Of a stretch of 64,000 nt of DNA, positions 10,171-22,076 are shown piece after piece. The position numbers and the translations under genes were made by a program. The stretch spans positions 16,232,593 through 16,296,592 of the forward strand of contig OZ020516.1 of NCBI GenBank assembly GCA_963971425.1, read 5' to 3'. The DNA comes from Bryoerythrophyllum caledonicum. Lineage: Eukaryota; Streptophyta; Bryopsida; Pottiales; Pottiaceae. Position 1 is the first letter of the stretch. Every line of letters starts with the position of its first letter. Below the pieces are notes generated by a model that saw nothing but the letters and a program-made list of their open reading frames with translations, did not search any database and was not told the DNA's origin.

Positions 10171-12999
10171 CGGGTGCCTCTACCATAGTCTGATACAAGC
10201 TTTTGGCGTGGGACAGCTTCATTGTGAAGATAAAAATGGGGTCCGAGTGAAATTATTGAACAGGTGTGGGACATGAAGCAAGCTTGCATGTTTGTCAACC
10301 ACTGTCACTTTAGATATTTTGTGAGAAAAGAGTATGGTTGATCATGTGTCCATTGCTTCACCACTGCTTTCTGCTCCCGTGTCAATGTGAGGACACTGCA
10401 AAAACAATGGCACCCCTTCCTATGTCCTATTTCATAACAGCTCATGATTTCCATTCTGAATTCAATCAGTTGGCGAAACAGTCATCATCTCATCAATTGA
10501 TCGGTCCGTGCTAATGATAGAAAGAAAGACGAATTACTCCCAAGGAGATTGGTGTAACCTTCCATAACCGACAAGTTGAACAATGTATGGAGAGAGGAAA
10601 GAATTTTACATTTTATTCAATGATAGCCAATAGAATTACAATGTCAACCCCAGTGATTTTGTATTTTTCTACTGAAATGTGAATTAGTTGTAAATTTTCA
10701 AAGTGTGTTGCCATGTAATAGGTACCCCACAAGTGCTGACCAAAAGTAAGGGGTCTTGACTACTAACAAACCTCCACTTGGAAGGGTGACTGGGTGGTAT
10801 TGGGAATCTGGGATGGAAGTGGGTTGGATATACCCGAGTTTTATAGGTGTCGGGTATGAGTTTTAGTTGGTTACTATTGTGGGGGTTACCTTATAGTTTT
10901 TGTTCATTCTCTCCCTTGTGACATAGAACTATTGCCCCCTTTTGAAGGTAGACTCTATGTTTGGAACATATCATTTTGTGGCTACCTCTTAAACGAAACA
11001 AAAAGGGAGCAAACTAGAAAATAAGGAGAAGAAAGATGAGGGCCATACCAAATGCAATAAAGTGGGGCTCCAACAAAAAAAATTAGTTCCTATATGCAAC
11101 TTTAATCTCTAAATTTCCTTGACTATCTCACAGAAACAAAATTCAAAAACGGCCTATTCTAGTGGAAAGAGTGGAAATGGTGACAAAAACCTTCATTTCC
11201 ATATATAAAAAAACAAAATTAGAGGCAATAGACTAGTAATTAATATGATGTGCTTCAAGAATATCTTTATCAACCCCAAATCCAAAGACGAAGTCACTTC
11301 AAACCATGTTGAAAAGAGCCTCGACCCTTGAGGTCATGGGGGGCCACACCACACGACAGATATATTAAAGAAGACATATGCATAAAATATTGACGAGGAG
11401 GGAGCATATATTTGGAACATATATGTTTGAGCATATATTTGGGACGTTCCTTCGACCAATGGGGTCCCTGCATGGAAACAGGCCCTCAACAGAGGACAAC
11501 CAATGCTGTGCCCCGGCCACATTTGTCAACAGGGCAAGCATTGGAATCCGGGGCCTGCTCAAACGAATCATATCATTTTCAACTACTTTTCCGCTTCGCA
11601 CCAAACTCATGGCTGACTCAGAAAACCCTGCAGGTTTTGCTCAAGAATCGAACTTTGGAACGCTGCATAGTTTGCAATTCCTTCTACCCCAAACGAGGCA
11701 TTCATTACCCACGTCCAAAACAAGCAAACTGGAAAAAGGGAGAAGGTATATGAGAAATATAATAACCTCTAGACTCCATCAAATCACTCCTTCTCCTTCT
11801 GCTCAACTTCGTCAATGGAAGATCTACAATAGAATCATGAGTGGACTTTTGATCACCCTGAGGAATAAGGCAGCCATCTGACTATTAGCACCAACTGATT
11901 ATGTGGGGCTGGCTATCAAGGTCAACCAGCATGTCTAACAAGCATTATAATGTCACATTTGAGAGTTGACCATGGATTTATTGAGTAGAAAGCTCTTCAC
12001 GCACCTTTGTAAGTTTCGACCTAGGCCTCCAGTAGAAAGCTCTTCGGGTTGCTTTCTCAGTTTCCATCTTTTGCCCGGTGAAGGTAACAAATATTCACGC
12101 CGGTCTCCTTCGAAGACCAGAGTTCACCTTTCCACATAACACAAACCGTCATTTGGGTGGAAAGTCGCTCCAATTGATGCCAAGGACAAAGCCTCAACAG
12201 AGCCTTCCAGTTTAGTGTGGTACTGAAGCTTGGATTTCAAGGAGCAGTACTGTACTGAATGTTAGGAGCAGTATTTTATCAATATAATAAAGAAACAGTA
12301 CTTGTGTTTATCTAGTACCTACTAAAAACAAATCTGTTGGTGGAGGAAATTCTGTGGTCGAAAGTGTCGTACGCAATTTTGGAGTTTTCAGGACCGAGAT
12401 GAATTGCATTCGTACCTTCAACACGAGAGGCACAGGCTCTAGAGAACGTTGGCGGTTTTTTTTCGTTTCGTTACTGGTTCATGAAGCACCGGCATTTCTG
12501 CAGCCACGAAAAATCATGGTGCAGAGTTCGGGGTCCCTACTTTCATGGCGACCGTGTCAACGAATCTGCTACGTCGTCCAAAGGAAATCTCGTTAGATTA
12601 CCCGATCACTCAGAAAGATCAACTGCATATTATCGTCCACTCCGCCAGAAACCTGAATCTGAACTCCCAGAGATTAATCACCCAACTTATATATTAATAC
12701 CGGATTATTAGTGACTGATTAGTTGCGGCTTGTGTCATAGTTGTAGACATGCACAAAACATATCATTGAGATACTTGGAGAAGGAAACCACTTCCTTCCC
12801 AAAAATATCGATCCAAGGCAGAAAAAAATAAGAAGCGTGGCAGGACAACACAGTTTATAAACAGTTCAATCCCCACACATGATCAATCCCAATCTTACTG
12901 CGACTGACTACAACGTCGCCACATGGGTAACGTTGGCCTCCTCAAGATGCAACGATCGAAGCTACTAAGATTTGAGATACATAGTGACTACGGATCATC
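10171..12999. other. Spacer with no supported gene
   Basis: A 167-codon open frame at 11378-11881 and shorter ones near 12354-12711 lack domains and contain low-complexity stretches. A fragment at 12089-12125 resembles the 3' hairpin of the S element without its tail. I cannot support a gene, RNA or intact mobile element. Confidence 0.4.
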
Positions 13000-13330
13000 A
13001 AAATTTCCAGGAATTCATCAAAGAGAGAACCCTGAGCTGCATGATCCAGTGATAATACCTTACACTCGCCTAGCGCACACTTGCAGCCACAGGAAAGAAG
13101 AATGATCTGTCATCTGCTCCCTGCGGAGAGCGTGAACAAGAATGTTCCACCGCCGTTGTAGATTGATTTCTTTGAGAAAGCCTTGCTCCGAGGTCATGTG
13201 GTTGGCGACGCACGCGCATAGGGACCGTGTTCATGTGTTGATGCAAAAAAGGTATATTTACAAACGAGTGGGCGGTATGTACAGCGGCTCCTGGATGCTA
13301 TGCACAGGATGCTGGAGGGAGGAGAACCTG

Positions 13331-14482
13331 TCAATGCGTGTAGTAGAGGTCCGAGGCGCCGGGCATACCACTTCCCCAAGACGAGGAGTCGTCGTAGCCG
13401 CCGCCGTGGGAGAAGCTGCTGCTGCCGTTGACAGGGTTGCTGGCGTCCTCGTCGAGGGTGCTGGCGCTCCCGTGCGAGGAAAGCTTGCCCGGGGTGCGCT
13501 GCTTGCTCGGCGGCCTGCTGTGCATGAGCGCGTTCTCCCAGAATCCCGGGCGATGGTGCCTCTGCTGCCGCTGCAAGAGCTCCTCCATGGCGCGGTGCGA
13601 CGGCTGCGGCTTGCCTTCGCGCTCCTCGGCCGCCCAGGCGGAGGCCGCCTGCGCCTGGCTCTGCCGCCTCGCGACTGCGGCCTGCAGCTGCTGCGCCTCC
13701 GCCCAGAGCGTGGCCTTGTGCATGAGCTCCAGGTGCGCGGGCTCGAGCTGCGGCATGAACATCATGGCGGCCGCGCTGCTCAAGAACTCCGGCGAATACA
13801 GCGCCGCCTCGGCCTCCTCCGCTGCTGCCGCGGCGGGAAATGGCGAGTACATCCCGGCGCTCTGCATCATCATCATTTGCAGCATCGTTGAGAGCTGCGA
13901 CGGATGGAAAGGAAACTCCGGCATCGCCTCTCCGAATCCGCCGAGGGCGCCCTCCAAGCCCGCCATATCCGCCATGGCCGCGATGGCGGCCATCGCCTCC
14001 ATGGATTCCATGCCCATGGCGGGATGCTGCTCCGTCTCCGCGTCCGAGCTGTGGTCCTGCGCGGGAGAGTTCACATTCCCCGGCCGGTAATACGGATCGC
14101 TGCGGCTCCTGGTGCGCGACTTCTTGCGCGAGCCGCCCCCGACCGGCACGTTCCGAAGCGTGCCTCCGACGGTCCAGTAGCGCTGGCAGTTCCGGCAGAA
14201 GTGCCGCGGCTGGTTCACGCTGTAGTTGTTGTAGTAGCAGAACTTCGTGTTCATGGACTTGCACCGCGGACAGGGAAGATCCTTCGGCGGCTTCGTCAGG
14301 CTCCCGTCGTTCCCGTCCGCTCCGCCTCCTCCTCCCCCGCTCCCCTTGCTCCCCTGCGACTGCGATCCATCGTCGTCGTGTGAGTGCGACGCGGAATTCG
14401 CATGCAACTGCGCGTGAAGCTCCTCGTTCTCCTCCTCAAACTGCCCGGCCAGCCTCGCCTGGTGCGCCAACGGTAAATGCAT
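13331..14482 (-). CDS. Dof-type C2C2 zinc-finger transcription factor, intronless
   Basis: A 383-residue nuclear DNA-binding protein. The Dof domain lies at about residues 65-120, with the single zinc finger C-x2-C-x21-C-x2-C (C71, C74, C96, C99), the [16 protein letters not shown] core, and the [20 protein letters not shown] tail continuing into a basic SRTRSRS stretch that may serve for nuclear import. Dof proteins bind AAAG-core promoter sites. The N-terminus (1-60) is acidic and then Gly-rich. The C-terminal two thirds carry a Met/Ala-rich segment (about 200-230), a Gln/Ala-rich segment and a Ser-rich end. An in-frame TAG lies two codons upstream of the chosen ATG, which fixes the start. 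The gene is GC-rich, unlike its AT-rich surroundings. Which Dof subgroup it belongs to cannot be set from the sequence alone. Confidence 0.95.
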   Translation of the reverse strand: MHLPLAHQARLAGQFEEENEELHAQLHANSASHSHDDDGSQSQGSKGSGGGGGGADGNDGSLTKPPKDLPCPRCKSMNTKFCYYNNYSVNQPRHFCRNCQRYWTVGGTLRNVPVGGGSRKKSRTRSRSDPYYRPGNVNSPAQDHSSDAETEQHPAMGMESMEAMAAIAAMADMAGLEGALGGFGEAMPEFPFHPSQLSTMLQMMMMQSAGMYSPFPAAAAAEEAEAALYSPEFLSSAAAMMFMPQLEPAHLELMHKATLWAEAQQLQAAVARRQSQAQAASAWAAEEREGKPQPSHRAMEELLQRQQRHHRPGFWENALMHSRPPSKQRTPGKLSSHGSASTLDEDASNPVNGSSSFSHGGGYDDSSSWGSGMPGASDLYYTH

Positions 14483-14860
14483 GGCTACTCCTTCCTGATG
14501 TCAACTCCTCCTCTCTCAAAATCCTCCTCAAAAACTACACTCTCCTCCCTCCTACAAAAACAGCAATCCACATGCACTACAAAAACAACAAAACAACCGC
14601 CTCTACGCAATTCTTCTCAAATTCCTAATCAAATCCTCCTCTCACAAACTAGACAACAAAACAACCTCGACGTCGTTCTTGAATTCCGCCAAGTCTACTT
14701 CCTGAGAAACAAATGTAATCTAATCATACACTACAAAGCGACGACCATCAACTTTTGCCGACGATTCTCAACTTCTGCCGGATCAAACTCGAAAACAAAA
14801 CAACCTCGTCGAGGTTCTTGAATTCCGCTCTCCAACGCCAAGTCTCCTTCCGAAGAGCAA
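14483..14860 (-). promoter_or_regulatory. CT/AC-rich leader of the Dof gene with an internal duplication
   Basis: Upstream of the Dof ATG (reading on the minus strand) the DNA becomes pyrimidine/AC biased. It carries two copies of an approximately 55-bp segment at 14654-14706 and 14796-14858, sharing ACAAAACAACCTCG, TCTTGAATTCCGC and CCAAGTCT. It looks like a transcribed 5' leader. The transcription start cannot be placed. Confidence 0.4.
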
Positions 14861-15117
14861 CTGGTCATGCCAAAGGAGATTTAGATATACTACAAAAACA
14901 AGCCGACGATTATCAACTCACGCCGGATCGAGAGTCGCGCACGCCGGAAGAGGATGCGGACGCGCGGAGGCTAAATCAGGAAGCGGAATCCCGGCGGAAG
15001 TCGACGGCGTTGAAAGTGTCACGCGGAGCGCAAGCGACTGCAAACTTCACCTCCGTCATTCTCCTTCGAGCGAGCGAGGAGACGACGCTGAAATTTACTC
15101 ATATACCAGCGCCTCCT

Positions 15118-15208
15118 CCGGGCAGGCGGAAGGCTCCTCACGGGCAGGCCAGCCAGGCGGAAGGAAGGTCGGGCAGGCGGAAGTTTCACCGCGGGCAGGT
15201 CGGGCAGG
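15118..15208 (+). repeat. GC-rich imperfect minisatellite (GGGCAGGCGGAAG)
   Basis: About five imperfect copies of GGGCAGGCGGAAG or GGGCAGGTC sit in the GC-rich upstream flank of the Dof gene. They are possibly part of its promoter region. Confidence 0.6.
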
Positions 15209-15813
15209 CGCTTTCTTTCAAGTTGGGGGTTTTTCGAGGTGGCGGCGTTGACTGCTATTTCATCGTATATTCTGTTGCCTTTGCCTTTCTCGGGTTCGTT
15301 TTACTTTTGTTCTCGCATCTAGGAAATGCGTGGATCGCTTTCTAGATGATGACGTAGATGGGCACCGACAATTTGGGTGTTTGTAGATTGTGTACTTTGC
15401 TTTTTCCATTATGTAGGGCGTTTGTAGATGTTGCTGGCTTTACTTTTTACGGGGCTTTCTTCTTTATTCCTTTTTTGAGTCGTGGCTAGGTTTACGGCAA
15501 GTACTGTACTTTTTTTTGTGGCATGTAATACTATATTTTGTTTTATTTTATTTTCGATTCGTACTAGACTGAAAATCTTGTAGACATTCTTGTAGACATA
15601 ATGATGAAATGATTTATTTTCGGCCCTACCTAATTAAAACACCCACTTAAATATGTTCTACGCTTCAAAAAACCATGTTCTCCTTCCTAGTGAGCTTTTA
15701 ACTAGGTAGTTTAGACATTGTATCGTTTTTTATAAAAGAAAATGTACAAAACCAACATCAGTACAGGGTATTCTTCATGTAAAGTGTAGAAACGAGGTTG
15801 GATTTTACATTAA

Positions 15814-16097
15814 CCCTTTAAGACCTACAAGAGATCTTTTCTTGGATGAATCTACAATGGTAATAGATTATGTAGAATATCATTCACAAGAGAGGTACAT
15901 TGCATCGAGACTCCACTTCACGCAAATCACTTTAGTTTTCCAATGCCTGCATCGGTATTGGTGGCGCCAGTCTTGGTAGATGCTCATCTTGCTCCGCCTC
16001 TAAACTTTCCTCAAATTTTCCTTGGAGGTGGCCTGTAGTGCTTACTACAAAGGTTATCATGCCGAAACAACCCAAAATGGTCGCTTGTCCTTCACCC
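15814..16097 (+). mobile_element. Group A MITE, copy A1
   Basis: Left TTAA (15810-15813) is followed by CCCTTTAAGACC. The body shares with the other A copies the TGGTAATAGATTATGTAGAA block, a GGTACAT block, the CACTTCACG block and the ATGCCGAAACAACCCAAAA block near the right end. The right terminus is eroded. Confidence 0.65.
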
Positions 16098-16142
16098 TAT
16101 AACGACAAACAAACCAGAATGTGGTCAATAAGACCAGTTTTC

Positions 16143-16391
16143 AGGGAGCCCCCGCTGATTGAACCGTTGGATTGATTTGCACTAGTCAGAGCGGTTGTGC
16201 GTTATGCTTTCCTCCATCTAACCCATCTTTCCGATCTCCAATCGGTTGAGGCAATAACGAACTACAATGATTTGTGTGAAAAAAGTGAACATTGAAATAC
16301 ACTCATAGAGTAGATGTTGTTGTGAAGAATCTATTTAATCATTAAAAAATAATCAGAGCAGTGTCCCCATGGCCTTGTTGTTAAAGGGTTA
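16143..16391 (-). mobile_element. Group A MITE relic, reverse orientation
   Basis: On the minus strand it starts next to TTAA as CCCTTTAACAACAAGGCC and continues with the degraded A-type interior, including AACGAACTACAATGATTT on the plus strand, which also occurs in the 4013-4317 relic. The far end is unclear. Confidence 0.45.
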
Positions 16392-17028
16392 ACGGATTAA
16401 AAGAGTGGTGTCGTATGAGCTGCCCGAGCAGTTACGGAATGTCTCATGCTGTTGGAGGCTGGCAAAAAGCTGCGGTAATTTCCAAGGTTCCCAAAGAAGA
16501 AAGAAGACATTTTCACTTTCTCCACCGTCATTATTTTTTTTTCATATTTTCCCCTTGGTTGGGAGAGTGGTGGGGGCATGGCAGGCCACAAAATTATGGG
16601 GGTGGAATATGAAGGTGAACTTTCTCTGGGAGTTGCTTTTGAGTACAAGCTTGCGAGAGAGTCGACTAGTGTCCGACATGAGCCATGCCGTGTACATGCC
16701 TGTTCCACTCCACATCCGCTACTGTCTGTAGCTTGTTGACCCCGCATTGACCAAGAGCCAGAAAGTGTGGGTCAAGCCCGGAAGATTTTTCTTGGGAATA
16801 ATAACTTACCACATCGCCTGGCGCTTGCAAATTCACAGCTATTGTACCACATCCAGGTCTTACAAATTTAGGCAATACTCAGAAGCTAGTATGACTTGTC
16901 ACTTCAACATATTCCCCCGAGTTGCACGTGAGAAACAGAACCGATGCCCTTCTGTTTGGTTTTTGTCATGAGGTGGAAGTTTCGGAAGACGGAATCCAAT
17001 CGTAGGATACATTGATGATTGTACTTAA

Positions 17029-17253
17029 CCCTTAAACTTCATAAGGTATCATGGGTGGCTACCGTATTCTACATGTATGGTGTTGAATTTGAACATAATA
17101 AGGTTCACATATTGAAGTGACCTCCAAATGAAAGATGTTAGTTGAAGAATCTTCAATCCAAAGGTGTAACTCTTGCTAAACTTCAATACATTTTATGTAT
17201 TCTACAAAGTAAAAATGTGTGCTGGTGTATATGGTTCAGAGTGACGTTTAACG
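17029..17253 (-). mobile_element. Group B MITE, copy 2, complete
   Basis: A 225-bp element flanked by TTAA on both sides (17025-17028 and 17254-17257). The plus-strand left end is CCCTTAAACTTCATAAGG and the right end is GTGACGTTTAACGG. The core includes ATGTTAGTTGAAGAATCTTC, common to all B copies. Confidence 0.85.
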
Positions 17254-17576
17254 GTTAACCCTGAAAGGTCTGCAAGTCTGGACAACCCATTGCCACCAAC
17301 ATTTTACTACTCTTTTTTCCTTACAGGTTGGATTTGGATTAGTTTTACATCAATATGAAAGTTGAAGCATAAGGTAGAATTTTAGTTTAACCCTTAAACG
17401 AGGAGCTTGGTTTCTACAAAATCTTCTCTGTAGCTCTTCTTGTACTCAACTTTTCACTTATTTTTTGATATCATTCTAATCACCTTCTTTTGATGCATTC
17501 ACAAAGTGAAATTTTACAAAACAAATCACAATTTGTATGAGTGATTTGTGCTTTGAAAGGATTGTGGTAGGTAGGT

Positions 17577-17719
17577 GTTACATAGTGTCTACCCTCGAGA
17601 GAGGGAAGTAGTTCCAGCTTACTAATTCCTTGTCCTGTGGGCATGGTCTTAGTAGCGGAACAAACAGACACTTTATTCACGCCGGCCTCCTTCGGAGACC
17701 GGCGTTCTTCTTCTTCTTT
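17577..17719 (+). mobile_element. SINE-like S element, copy 3, with 12-bp target duplication
   Basis: A 143-bp retroposon bounded by TGGTAGGTAGGT at 17565-17576 and 17720-17731. It runs from a GTGTCTACCCTCGAGAGAGG block through GGCATGGTCTTAGTAG and AACAAACAGACACTTTATTC to a 3' hairpin (GCCGGCCTC-CTTCGGAGACCGGC) and a (TTC)n plus T-run tail. A variable-length target duplication and an A/T-type simple tail indicate LINE-style retroposition. No convincing Pol III A/B boxes were found, so tRNA ancestry is not claimed. Confidence 0.8.
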
Positions 17720-17889
17720 TGGTAGGTAGGTTGATAACCTTGTAGGAGGTTGCAAGCTCATCATTGATTGGTTTATTCATGATGCCCAAGTTCAAAAAGT
17801 GCACTATTCATTGATGTCCAAGTACAGAAGATGCCGTGATCCAATTTTGGGCTGCCTGCCCAGGCCATGAATTGTAGTTTAAGGGTTAA

Positions 17890-18403
17890 TCCTTTACCCT
17901 TCAAGGCCTAGTGTCCATTTTTGGGTCGTTTCGGCATGAGAATCTCAATTACGAATGCTACATGCCACCTCCATGAAATAATTTATCTATAATATAGAGG
18001 TGGAGGAAGATGGGCATCTATTGGGACATGCACTATAGAAATTGGTGCAAGCACCGGCGAGCTATATTGTTTTCTGTGAAGTGGGGTCGCGATGAAATGT
18101 ACCTTGTATGTAAATGTCCATCTGCATGGTCAAGAACACTTGTAGACTCTTGCAAGCTAAAATAGTTCATCTGCCGTAAAGAGTTAAACGTTATGAGGTG
18201 TCAATGGTGGCCACAATATTCTACATGTATGGTGTTGTATTTGGACATGGTAAGGTTCACATTGTGAAATGAACTCCAAATCAAAGGTGTTAGTTGAAGA
18301 ACCTTCAATCCAAAGATGTAAATCTTGCAAAACTTTGTTACATTTTTTATCTTTAGAATAAAATACTTGCCTAGCATATATACGGTTACCAACTGACATT
18401 TAA
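17890..18403 (-). mobile_element. Group B MITE, copy 3, split by two group A insertions
   Basis: The outer TTAA is at 17886-17889. The three terminal bases (TCC) then meet a TTTA/TTAA target (17893-17896 and 18184-18187) that brackets group A element 17897-18183. The B body resumes at ACGTTATGAGGTGTC and runs to GACATTTAA, where a second group A element begins at 18404. Both insertions hit the TTAA that lies inside the B terminal repeat (CCC-TTAA-ACG). Confidence 0.8.
17897..18183 (-). mobile_element. Group A MITE, copy A2, nested in B copy 3
   Basis: A 287-bp element with ends CCCTTCAAGGCC and (inverted) CTCTTTACGGC. On the minus strand it follows the canonical A interior: GTACATTTCATCGCGACCCC, GCTTGCACC, GATGCCCATCTTCCTCCACC and ATGCCGAAACGACCC. 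It is flanked by TTTA and TTAA copies of the target inside the B terminal repeat. Confidence 0.8.
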
Positions 18404-18690
18404 CCCTTTAAGGCCAATGAACTTTTTCCGCATGTGAAGATCTACCAATATTATAGATCATGCAAAATGACATCTATGCAGTGGGTACATGTCAACACAA
18501 AAATCTACAAACTCATCTTACAGAAATCATTGTAGCTTGCCAATGCTTGCACCGATTGTGGTGGCTATGATCTCAACAGATGCCCATCGTCTTCCACCTC
18601 TAAGTCATGGTCTATATTTTCCTTTGAGGTGGCCTATAGTACTTTCTGTAAAGGTTCTTATGCCAAAACAACCCATATATGGATTTGCCT
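18404..18690 (+). mobile_element. Group A MITE, copy A3, in the other end of B copy 3
   Basis: Starts CCCTTTAAGGCCAATGAAC directly after the TTAA (18400-18403) of the B right terminal repeat. The interior matches A4 at 50047 closely, up to ATGCCAAAACAACCCATAT. The right terminal repeat is not recognisable. Confidence 0.75.
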
Positions 18691-18739
18691 AAATACCCCG
18701 GTCGAGCGTTGCACCCAGCCTCAGACTTAGAAGGGTGAG

Positions 18740-18940
18740 GGAGGGTACAGACAAAACCGGCCCCTATTTTTATGTTGGAGGGGGGGCCTATTTGTTCCAA
18801 GGATGGGCCATTCAAGGTAATATGGGGCCACATGCTCCAATTTTGTAAAAAAAAAAACCAAAAAAACCTCTAGAACCCTAAATCGGGCAGGGCCAGAAAA
18901 ATGGTCCCACCCAAGACTGGCGCCCGACCCATGCTCAACC
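18740..18940 (+). mobile_element. Group I (Tourist-like) element relic, copy 2
   Basis: Internal sequence parallels the intact I element at 27778-28043: CGGCCCCTATTTTTATG, GGGGCCTATTTGTTCC, the AAAAACCTCTAGAACCCTA run, and AGGGCCAGAAAAATGGTCCC. Its terminal repeats are not preserved. Confidence 0.5.
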
Positions 18941-18989
18941 ATGGTGAATAAAGAGATCCCCATATATGGTCAATTGGCCTTAAAGGAAT

Positions 18990-20340
18990 AGATCGACCAT
19001 TTATTATATTGCAAACATGATTTAAAATTGGTCCCATGTTTGAATCTTGTTTTGAATTTCCACAACTCACATAAACTCAACATGTGCCGCCCATGCAAGC
19101 CCATAAATTACATACCATAGCTCACAAGTTACACGCACAAGCTCGCTAATGGAAGCTAAGGTTAGATGACCTATAACCACCACAAACCCCAGAACGGATA
19201 AGCTAAAGTGGACCAAAACCTCCACAAACCCACCCCATTTCCGAAATTTTAGGAAGTCAAATATGATTGGGTGTCAGTTCATGATTGGTTCAAAGCTACC
19301 GGTTTTCAGTCAATGCAAAAGTGGTCATTAGTACAACTTAGTGTGGAAATAGAGAGTATTGTATGTCGAGGAATGGGTCACGGCTTACTATCCACTTTGA
19401 AAATTTGTAGCAATTTCAACATGAAGAAATAAATGGCCACGACAATTGCAATATTCTTGAAATCCCAAAAAATATCTTACCACGTATACAAACGCTATTA
19501 ATAGGTCAGCAAGCTTAAGTTGGTGGTTATAGGTCATCCAATCTTAGATGCACGGAATTCCATGTCAAACCTAAATCAAGGGAATGTATTGATAGAGTTC
19601 AGTACATAACACTTGTCACATCTGAACTAGCTTCCGAATGTTCTTAGCAAAAACACTGTTTCCCAGGTTTTTGATCTCCAGGTCAACCAGTCTGTAAACT
19701 ATTAATGTTGAATAAACAACCGATATTTCTTCTTGGACTTAACACATGTCTAGACGTGCAGACTTTGGGATGTACTGCACAAATGTTGCCACAAACCACA
19801 TCCAATGAAATTAATCGTGTTGTCAACCAATTTGACAATTCATACCCCACCGTGACTTTCTTAGTTAGTGGGGTGCTCATCAATCCCAAAGCATTTTTGT
19901 ATTATTATTATTATTATTATGCGATAATGTTTTTCTCCTTCACAACGTCCTAGAACCAATATTAGGGCAGTCTTCCGTGTGCAGAATGGTTGTGTAAAAA
20001 TTACTACTTTACATTGCATAGTAGCTTCTCAAAGAATGAAATCCAAGAAAAAACGGAATCAAATTATTTGTTGGAGATAGTGCGACATGCATGTAACATG
20101 CATCTTGATGGGAGAGTTTGAAGAGCTTGTTTGTAGAATACAATTTATACAGCTATTATGTTTTTCTAACCAAGTCTTTATGCATTCTACAGCTCTCAAA
20201 ATGTAAATTTCTACTAATTTTTTTCTTCTTTAATTCTAGTTTTTTTTTTTTTTTCCCGCTATACATCCAAACAAATGAATGATTCACAGTACTGCATACA
20301 CATGCAAATGGAATCACGATGCATGTCAATGAGGTGGAAG
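18990..20340. other. Spacer, no gene seen
   Basis: AT-rich DNA with a short (TTA)n microsatellite near 19900. There is no recognisable exon, RNA gene or complete mobile element. Confidence 0.45.
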
Positions 20341-20344
20341 TATG

Positions 20345-20590
20345 ACCCTTTGGCGCCTTAGAGGACCATGAGGCACGGGGAGAATCTACGATGGTAATAG
20401 ATTATGTAGAACATCATCTACACAATGGGTACATTTCATAGCAATCCCACTTCACGGAAACCATTGTAGTGCGACAATGCATGCATCGATTGGAGATCAT
20501 AGATGTTCCAAGTGCGTTCTGAGTGACGCGACGACATTGGGCAATCATGGTGGAAGTTACAACACCAAAAGCACAAAAAACGACCATGTC
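20345..20590 (+). mobile_element. Group A MITE relic
   Basis: Contains the A-type landmarks ATGGTAATAGATTATGTAGA, GGTACATTTCATAGCAATCC and CACTTCACGGAAACCATTGT in the same order as A1. Terminal TTAA repeats are eroded. Confidence 0.5.
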
Positions 20591-21403
20591 CAAGTCTCAT
20601 ATGATTAATTATACAATCATTGTGCAAAAAATGATCTTTCATCTTTATGTAAAGTGTAATTTCATTCTTTCCCCCATGCCGTTCCTTCAAATCATTCATT
20701 TTTTTCTTCATTTATTCATATGTTTTTTAAATGAACGTGTATGTTATTAAACTATAGTAGCTAGAGTTCTAAAGAGTAGTGTGCAAAACATGGCAATCTA
20801 AACATGTTCATTATTTTTCGAGAAATGTTTAGATAGAGGCGACAACTTTATGAAATGGAATACACTTAGTAGATATCGTACTTTTCAGTGCTTTCCGGCG
20901 CCATTTCAGAAGCCAATCCTCCACGCTTTCCTCTCGGTTAAACTCCAACTAAGTTGACATTCGAAAGCGTCGAACGTGGTAATCTTTTGGAAGGCATTAG
21001 CCTGAAAAAAACCAGATCAAGTGCCCAATTACATGGACAGTTGGCATTCTAACCGGCGACATTCATACAACAGCCTGTCAAAGCTGCGTGTTTGTCAACA
21101 AAACCGCCTCTTGTGCACTACACTCAAATTGTTCACAGCAATCGAAGCATGTATGTCTGGAAGCGCAAAAAAGTTTGGTGGTGGGACCCAATTTGTGCAC
21201 CAAAACACACCGTCTTTGTATTGTTGAAGGCCTCCCATGGATTCTTTTAATGCACACCTTTTGACCACCTTTATACTATTCAACTGGCCCCGTACGTGCG
21301 AATACATTGACCACCATAAACAAGAAGCAATTTTCTTTGTTATAATATTAGCCAAGGATGAGGACCTTGAGAACATCGATTTGAGGTGCACATTAACCCT
21401 TAA

Positions 21404-22072
21404 CCCTTAAAGGACGGAGCTATGACCGTGGCATCACTCCCGATTTTCATTCTAATATGAGCTCTAATTCTTCATCAAATGTAAGCGGAAATATTTTTAC
21501 TTCATTTTTAGAGATGACATCACATGTTTTGTTCATGTCACAAAAAACACAGGATTTTTTTGTGAAAATTCAAATTATTGTGATTTTCTAAAGAAAATTG
21601 GAAGAATATTTGTATCATATACAAATTTTGCGTAAAAAATATGATGATTTCATTGAAGGTGTACATTATTGTGCTGAAACTTGTGGTGTAGATGAAACTT
21701 CTGTGTTCAGCTAAAATTAGAAAATTGGTCATCCATGATTCTAGGCCCAAAGATTCAATTTTTTTGATAAACTTCATTTCATTAGTTGGACTTAATTTCA
21801 AAAAATATCACTTTAATGACTCAAATTCATATTTAGAGCTAAATTTAGAAGTCTCTAAAATACACTACCTTGAATTTCATGTCACAAACATTTTCTTGTT
21901 TAAAGAAAAAGTTATGGAGAAAAAGTTATACACTATATGACGGTGCATGTGGTACATGCACTCATTGACAACACCTTCACAAAAACTTGGATGAAAGTAA
22001 TGTTTTATCATCACGTGGGAGCATTTTACATTCTTCCATCAACCATATTTTGGTCGCCCCGACGTTTAAGGA
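21404..22072 (+). mobile_element. Group D TTAA element, 669 bp
   Basis: Flanked by TTAA at 21400-21403 and 22073-22076. The left end CCCTTAAAGGACGG is matched by the inverted right end TCCTTAAACGTCGG (11 of 14). The interior is AT-rich with no transposase-like frame. It shares its right-hand TTAA with the adjoining B copy 4. Confidence 0.65.
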
Positions 22073-22076
22073 TTAA

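Noticed and set aside
11378-11881. 167-codon plus-strand frame
   Set aside because: No recognisable domain, contains short AT-rich direct repeats (AGCATATATTTGG), and overlaps another open frame. I cannot support it as a gene.
13142-14628. Several 150-356 codon frames overlapping the Dof gene on both strands
   Set aside because: These are GC-rich shadow frames of the true CDS. Only the 13331-14482 minus frame contains the Dof zinc finger.
14755-15345. 196-codon plus-strand frame upstream of the Dof gene
   Set aside because: It overlaps the minisatellite and the divergent promoter region, has no domain, and looks like a chance frame in GC-rich DNA.
17577-17719. tRNA-derived SINE with A and B boxes
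   Set aside because: Only weak B-box-like matches (GTTCGATCC in copy 5, on the opposite strand to the retroposon sense). Retroposition is supported by target duplications, but tRNA ancestry is not.
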